The notes under the pieces were generated by a model. The model saw only the letters and a list, made by a program, of their open reading frames with translations. It searched no databases and was not told the DNA's origin. A stretch of DNA of 64,000 nucleotides from Avena insularis (lineage: Eukaryota; Streptophyta; Magnoliopsida; Poales; Poaceae): NCBI GenBank assembly GCA_023614405.1, contig CM042687.1:240090292-240154291 (forward strand), in the 5' to 3' direction. Positions 57,616 to 64,000 of the stretch are shown here, in pieces. The number at the start of each line of letters is the position of its first letter. The first letter of the stretch is position 1. The position numbers were made by a program, and so were the translations under genes.

Positions 57616-60600
57616 AGTTGGCCAGCCGCCACCACCCATCCTCTCCCGTGCGCCTCTCCTTCTCCACCTCTCCCAAGGCCCCTCTTCCCTCTTTTCTCTT
57701 GGTCCTACAGTGAAGAAGCACCCACGCATGTGCAAACTTCTCGCCGTCCTCGTCTGCGCTCCTGTCACCGGCCACTGGCGCCATCCTGGACTTCAAGAAG
57801 TCCACTTACAGGTATGTACTTACCCCTGTCTCGCTCTCCCCTCTCTCCCTCTCCTTTTTCTCTCTAATCCCCTCATGTCCTCGTGCTAATTTGTGCAAAT
57901 TTTCTTTCGATTTATACCTAGAAGGTGTTTGACAAATATCCTACAAGGGAAGGTATGGTTTATCTTTGTTCTGTTGTTTACTCAATAATTTTGTTTTTCC
58001 TAGAATTTAGCCCCAATCAACTTGATAGTAACCTGGGTTGATGGTCTAACATGTCAGATGCATATGTTTGGATTGGACAAGAATTGAACTAAGTTTGAAT
58101 CTTCTTTTGAAGACAAAATACCATCTTTCGTTTTATATCTAGCTGAAATAGTAGTTAGAAAATTAGCGAAGGTTGCATCATGGAGTAGTATGTGGTAATA
58201 TATATAATCGTTCTAGATTATTTGGGTCAATTCCGCACTGAGATATATGATTTAGTTTTATTTATAGAGGAGGAGAGAAGATGCAGTGGATAGATCTGTG
58301 GGAAAATTCCAAGTCCATGTATCTGGTGAGCCTTGGATTTCAGGAACAATGTAAAACATCCTTTTATTATTATTATGCAAAGGTAAATTAAAATGTACAA
58401 TTATATCTCTGAATTGAAGCACGTGCTTGCACCAGCTAATGATTAATTACAGATGGCTAGCTAAGATGCTGAATATATTACTCTCCCTTTATATAGTTGT
58501 TGATCCAAAGGTCTTATTGATTAGACACAATAGTACATGCTATGGATATATAAGAAAGTTCTTTTTTTCTACAGATGATTGTTGACATGCTTTGCTATTC
58601 TCATTGATTATGAACGCAGATCTCTCTCTAATCTCTTTGTTCACTGCAGGTCCATCCACCGCTCATACCGGTCCAAATCCAACAAGCATATGCGAATCAA
58701 CCCTCCATCGGTTTCTTGATGGGGTTGGCACTCCAGGGCATGAGATTAACTAGGAAGGTTGCTACTTTGAAGCCGATTCAGCCGGCAGTGACCAAGGTGT
58801 GCCTCTCTTCCCACCCCACTAGCTGATTTATATAGTACTAGATAAAAAAAAAATTCATGGTTCATGTCCATCTGATTTTTTCCCTCCGACTGTTGGTTTA
58901 GATGTATTTGGAGGAAGAAAATGAAGTTCCTATTATTTGGTATTTCATGTATTTTGGTTTAGGTGCACCTATCTGCGGTCTAATGATTTTAGCAATTGTA
59001 TGATACAGTTGCCGGTTGTGGTATTTCTAAATCCTCTTGTTTTGTATCCATAAATATCCATTGAACGTACGCTTGTTTCATGCGACCCCATTGTACTGTT
59101 AGTGCGTGTATCCATGCTTGCCTTATTGCTCTTATCCATGTGTTGAATGCTTCTTATTTTTCATGTTTCATGTGCATAAAGTTTGTATTCCATTTCTAAT
59201 GGTTTCTGGTGGATTCAGATGTTCAATGTTGCTATAGAATATATATATAGCTTATGATTGATCCGTCATGGTTATTTTCTGATTCTGCTCACAAGCGGGA
59301 GTCTTTGGCGTGACCACGAGTTAGTAAAATGGTTGTGCATGACAACGTCTCCTTTGTTGTTAGTGGCTGTTAGTGGCATCATCACCGCCGCCGCCTGGAT
59401 GTGCTCTCTCCACCGCCTGGAGTCACCTACGCCGCAGCGCCCAGGGCAGCTAGGTAACTCCCCGAATCTCAATCCCCGATCTCCTCATGGTTGCTTCCCT
59501 GTTGTTTGTGGTCGTGTGCGCTGCGTCGCGTGCATGCTTGGTTCTTGTAGGGCTGCAGGATTGCGTGTGTGCTTTGATGCTCGCCTGCTTACTTTTACAA
59601 CGGCTGAACTATATGTGTTTTTTCTTTGTTGGATGTTTCAGGGTTAGCATTCTATATTAAGGAGGAAATAAAATGAGGTGTGTTTTTATAGTTATCAAAG
59701 GAATGACCAGAACTTAATTTGAACATGTATATCAGCTGAGGCAAGTTTCTTTGGCCAATATATTTTATCTATGTGAAGTTCTCTTTCCATATTTGTGTGA
59801 TGCATTCTGCTTATATAAGAAAAATATGCTATGTAAGAAAAACAACGAATGCAATATGCCTGATGTTTTAATTTGTAAGGACATGTAATCTAACTTGTCA
59901 GTTGTGACTAAGAAGTTTATACCATTACTATGCTCGTGTGATATAGAATGGCTTGTTCCTTTCTCGAAGACATAGAATGCTTCATTCCTTTGTCTATCTT
60001 GCTTTGAGAATAACCAATATTTGTTGTCAATTTTTGGGAAATTTTGAGCATCAGGTACTGGATATTGGTAGTGCAACTTTAAATGCATCTCTTTTGTTTG
60101 GATTTTTTTATATATCTTTAAATTATACATATGAGATAGGCATGATCCATTCTCTTAGCTAGAATTCTTAGTCCGAGAAATTTGGCTCGTGCTGAAATTA
60201 TCATGAAACATTCCTCTCGATCAAGCAAAACGACTGAGTATATTTGGAGGCCAAAAGAAATGATCAATGGTTTAAGTCACAGTTGCAAGACTACGCCTGC
60301 TAGAATCCTATTTTAATTTTGGGCTACTATTTTTCTTTTCCGGTATGGTTTCGCAGATGCAGTCAGAAAGCACCCGGAGATGTGACCTATGAGGAACTCC
60401 CTTAGATGTAAGTTCGAGGGCCATATTACTACTATACTACTACTGATTTTTTTGTTGCTGCAATTGGTGTTGCTCACTTGTATTATTTTACCAATCATGG
60501 AAGAGCTTACGAGCATTGGATTCAACATGAAGAGATCAAAGGGGTCATCTCCAATGGTGTGAGGTTTCCTCTCCCTTGTGCTTAATGGTGACACAGAGCT

Positions 60601-62129
60601 TCTATGTCTAATTCTCCATTTTAGTGTTGCCGACAGTAGCTTGGAATTTCTCCTGGCATTATATCTGTTTCACTTATCGTGAATTAGTTTGTTTTGCTTT
60701 ATATTTGGCCTAAACTTAAGTCTTTACTGTACGTCTGAATAAGATTCTATTAATTATTTTTTCTTGCTGATGCTTCTACTAAGGGACTCTTGTTTTCATC
60801 AGGTGGTCTACTTAAAGGTGCCCTTGTTTCTCTATATGATAGATGGTTCCTTGCAGGAACCTTCTCCGATATGTTTATTTTCCGGTACACATCATCTGTC
60901 TTGCTCTGAAGGTAATTGACTGTGACTCTTCTGGATAGAGAAAAACATTATTATATTGTTGTCTTGCTAGATAGTTGAATTGTGTGAGTTTACGCTGCTT
61001 CTTTGAAATCGCCTCATGTTAATGAGCCAATTTTGGTTGTTTTTTCTGTTTGCATGTACAAACTTTGGCCTATATTGAGTGCTTCGGTACCATATCTCTT
61101 AGCACAATTTAGTATTTTTTGTGCTAAAATAATATATATAATCTGCTGCCCTTCTGTCCATCTCCTTTGGTTTTGTGCAGCTCATTTAGAGTTGCTATCA
61201 ATCAAAAGAAAAACATTTGGTAGATGAAGTATTAGGTAAAATATGACTTCTGGTAACTACATGTTATACTTACAGGGATTTCAAAAAAAGAAATTGACAC
61301 ACTTTTTTATTAGTGTCCAGCAACTTATGTTCTTCCTCACCCTGAGCATGGTCATGTTGGTGTACATCCAATTCTTCCACGCATCATAGATGGGACACTG
61401 GGTTCTGATAGGTATTGTGTTTTCCATTTAATTCCATCATTTTTATTTACCCAAACTCTATGCGATTTCGATGTGCTTGAGGTGAGCTTTTGATTGATCT
61501 GTGAATTTATTTTATTTTCTATTTACTTTTGTGCTTGATCTAAGTGTACGCAGAGAAATATAGTGATGTGATGATTGAGCACAAAGCCGAATTGAAACTG
61601 TGAATCGTATTTCCACTTTTGTGTTTTTTTCTGATTGAGCATTTGTTTTTGAGGTATCCATTTATCACTGCCACACTGTTACTGTGAACTCGCTCTGCAT
61701 CCACACTCTCACTCTAGATGGTTTAACTAGAGAAGGAGTTGAGGTTACAAGGTGCAGCCCTCTTCAGGTACAACCAATTATATATGACTATTTAGTGGCC
61801 GATACAATATGTTGTATGAAATGATCGTAAAAAATGCACATATTTGATGCTCGTATCAGTGGCAAGATGTTTGATAAAACACCCATACTTCCACTATGAA
61901 CAAATGATGTGACTTTGGTACTTGCATATATTTTCTTGATGCAAAATTTTTAAGCTGAATTATTTGAGGCCTTCAGAATAGATGTGGGAAGACACCCCGC
62001 TGCCACGCCGCCGCGGTCGCAGGTAGATGATAGAGGACGCCCTATGACAAAACCATGCCCGGGTATGTCATTTTTGTGCTATAGAACTCGGCGTAAACTC
62101 GACAAAGCAGCCTCCCCCGGCTGTCTCCA
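57616..62129 (+). other. Unassigned gene-like region with spliced-exon-like blocks
   Basis: This continues the host of element C, so it may be inside the CACTA-like transposon. No long ORF exists. Short blocks are bounded by good splice consensus on the plus strand: 57728-57811 (ATG, ends CAG before GTATGT), 57922-57952, 58268-58325, 58650-58796 (49 open codons between GCAG and AAG/GT), 60857-60911 and 61321-61411. A further segment ends at 61767. Peptides include QAYANQPSIGFLMGLALQ, LLRYVYFPVHIICLALK and HVGVHPILPRIIDG. I do not recognise the protein. It may be a captured host-gene fragment, a degenerate transposon gene, or chance. The ORF at 59258-59647 is not supported. Confidence 0.4.
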
Positions 62130-63694
62130 TGATGGCGCCTGAGAGCTCTTCGTCGGGAAACCCCAAGAGCAAGGTGTGAAGCAGCACAGCAGCAAGTCTT
62201 CCCTCAGTAAGAAACCAAGGTTATCGAATCAGTAGGAGGAAGGAAACGTCTCAAAGGTATTGCAAGCAACTTGGATACCTACACAACACAAACTCAAGAC
62301 TTTGTCCCAACGAACAGTGAGGTTGTCAATCTCACCAGTTGCTATAACAACGGATTAACTGTATGGTGTGGAAGGTGATAGTGGTTTGTAGAAAGTAAAC
62401 AGTAACAATGGAAGATTTATCAGTGGTAAAGATTGGACCGGGGTCCATAGTTCACTAGAGGTGCTCTCCTTAGATAAACAAACATGGCATGCAGGGTAAA
62501 CAAATTACAACAGGGCAATTGACAGGACTAAGCAAGGCATAACAATGCACTACTAGACATCAAGATCCTATGAGATTCGATTGGGCAATACAACAAGATA
62601 CATAGACCATCATCCAACTGCATCTATGACTAGAAGTACGCCTTTGGGTTATCATCCGAACCCCCTCCGGTATTAAGTTCAAAGTAACAGCAAACTGCTT
62701 TAAGCAAAGTGTGTAAGGTAAACAGTCCACTTGTTCCATGAACAAAAGACCGTTGTTTTCTCCCTAGTGGCAACAGCACATCTACAACCTTAGGGATTTT
62801 TCTCACTTCCCTTAGATTAAATAGAGGCATGAACCCGTTATCGAGCATAAATACCCCCTCTTGGAGTCCCTAGCAACTACTTGGCCAAGATAGCCACGAA
62901 CAATGGAGAGCATGCAAGATCACAAACAACACGGACATAATAGAATCAATAAGACAAAACCATTAATCAATCTGACATAGTAATCTCAATATCCATCGGA
63001 TACCCGCAAACACAACATGCATGATTACAAATAGATGAGATCTTGATCATGAATGGAGCTCACAAGATCTAGTCATGAAAGCACAAAGGAGGAGATACAA
63101 CCATCTAGCTACTACATGGACCCGTAGTCCAAGGTGGAACTACTCACGCTTCATACCGGAGGCTGGCATGATGAAGAAGAAGGCCTCTGGATGATCTCCC
63201 CTCTGGCAGGGTGCGGGGAAGAGCTTCATATTCCCCCGATCTAGGGACGATGTTGGCGGCGGCTATAGACGGTTTCGTGGAATATTGATCGGGTACTTAG
63301 GGTTTAGGCATCGGGGGCTTCTTATAGGCGAAGAGGCAAGGCAGGAGGGCAGCCAGGGGGCCCACACCCTGCCCAGGCGCGGCCTAGGGTGGGACCGCGC
63401 CTGGTTGGGGGGTGGCCGCCCTGTGGCTCCCCTCCGTCTCTCCTCTAGACACCGTGTTCTCCTCGGTGAAATATTGACTTTGGCTTTTGTCTCGTCCAAT
63501 TCTGAGAATATTTCCTTACTAGCTTTTCTAGAACAAAAAACAGATGAAAATAGGCAACTCGTACTGTGGCATCTTGTTAATAGGTTAGTACCAGAAAACA
63601 TATAAAAACACCTCAAAGTGTAGAAAAAGCAAAGCAAAGTAGATACTAAACAAGCATGGAACATCAAAATTATAGATACGTTTCCGACGTACCA
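62130..63694 (-). repeat. 3' LTR of Gypsy element F, minus strand
   Basis: Read on the minus strand it starts TGGTACGTCGG just after a polypurine tract and ends GGCGCCATCA. It is about 1.57 kb, with the TACGTC start and the GGCTTCTTATAGGCG-type promoter zone of TGATACGTCTCC Triticeae Gypsy LTRs. The 15629-16196 fragment is a related partial copy. The exact 3' border is estimated from the family pattern. Confidence 0.78.
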
Positions 63695-64000
63695 AGCATC
63701 CCCAAGCTTAACTCCTGCTCGTCCTCGAGTAGGTAAGTGATAAAAGGAATAATTTTTGAGGTGACATGCACTATCAAAACCAAGATCAAAACCATTTGCA
63801 AGCAAAAAGCTAGGATCAAAGAACTCTAAACATGAGCATGAAAGATGGAGTTCTAACAGTAAGACAAAGTGACTATGCATGCAACATGAAAGGCTACAAA
63901 CAAAGATCATGAATAACATGCATTGGAAAACGTTTGTTTGTTTCACATACAGAAAACATGACATAGTGGCATTCAGCTTGTCCCCCATGGAGTAGCAAAT
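63695..64000 (-). mobile_element. Internal 3' end of Gypsy element F with polypurine tract
   Basis: On the minus strand AAGCTTGGGGATGCT (63709-63695) directly precedes the LTR, preceded by ACTCGAGGACGAGCAGGAGT, a motif common before the PPT in Triticeae Gypsy elements. The coding part lies beyond the window. The ORF spanning 63263-63988 crosses the LTR border and is not a gene. Confidence 0.75.

Noticed and set aside
59258..59647. 129-aa ORF
   Set aside because: No domain, low-complexity Cys/Leu-rich text, crosses an apparent intron-like stretch; no splice or homology support.
62552..62560. CACTACTAG as a second CACTA terminus
   Set aside because: Internal to the F LTR, no subterminal repeats, no target duplication.
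63263..63988. 241-aa minus-strand ORF
   Set aside because: Spans the PPT and LTR border of element F, so it cannot be a real coding unit.

Overview
The window is repeat-rich intergenic DNA of a large grass genome. A Pooideae/Triticeae-like source is suggested by a BARE/Angela-type Copia LTR, two Tat-lineage Gypsy elements with antisense genes, a Tekay-type chromovirus with ~4-kb LTRs, and a CACTA-type terminus. The species cannot be fixed from sequence alone. I see no intact host gene, no rRNA or tRNA gene and no CRISPR array. Nearly all of the window can be assigned to nested transposable elements.

Layout. (A) 1-1260 is the 3' end of a Copia pol and 1295-15358 is its 3' LTR, split by (B). 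(B) 2421-14625 is a complete 12.2-kb Tat-lineage Gypsy element with 482-bp LTRs and a CTAGG target duplication. It has a broken gag-pol, a spliced antisense gene on the minus strand and a 6 x 60-bp tandem array. 15359-19922 is a mosaic: a CACTA-subterminal copy, a reverse Gypsy LTR fragment, another LTR end, an Athila-like remnant, a ~103-bp hairpin repeat array and a reversed Copia LTR remnant. 19923-20774 is the start of a CACTA-like element. Into it (C) is inserted, a second Tat-lineage element at 20775-57610. Inside C's 5' LTR sits (D), a Tekay-like chromovirus (21510-44758, TSD TTAAG). Inside D's 3' LTR sits (E), a non-autonomous element (34088-44144) with 4.1-kb LTRs whose only gene is an intact multi-CCHC-knuckle ORF. 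57611-62129 is unassigned sequence with spliced-exon-like blocks. 62130-64000 is the 3' LTR and adjoining internal end of a Gypsy element (F) on the minus strand.

How the parts relate. The order of insertion is CACTA-like host, then C, then D, then E, and separately A, then B. C, D and B carry stops and frameshifts and cannot be autonomous. E, the innermost, still has an open ORF and shares its primer-binding type and pre-PPT motif with D, so it probably depended on a Tekay-like partner. The least ordinary points are E's CCHC-only coding capacity, E's aberrant right end (a duplicated leader plus a ~550-bp deletion of D's LTR), the near-exclusive use of TAG among the in-frame stops of C, the CTCGGGGACT polypurine-like decamers scattered through B and C, and the hairpin-bearing tandem array at 17.5-18.0 kb.
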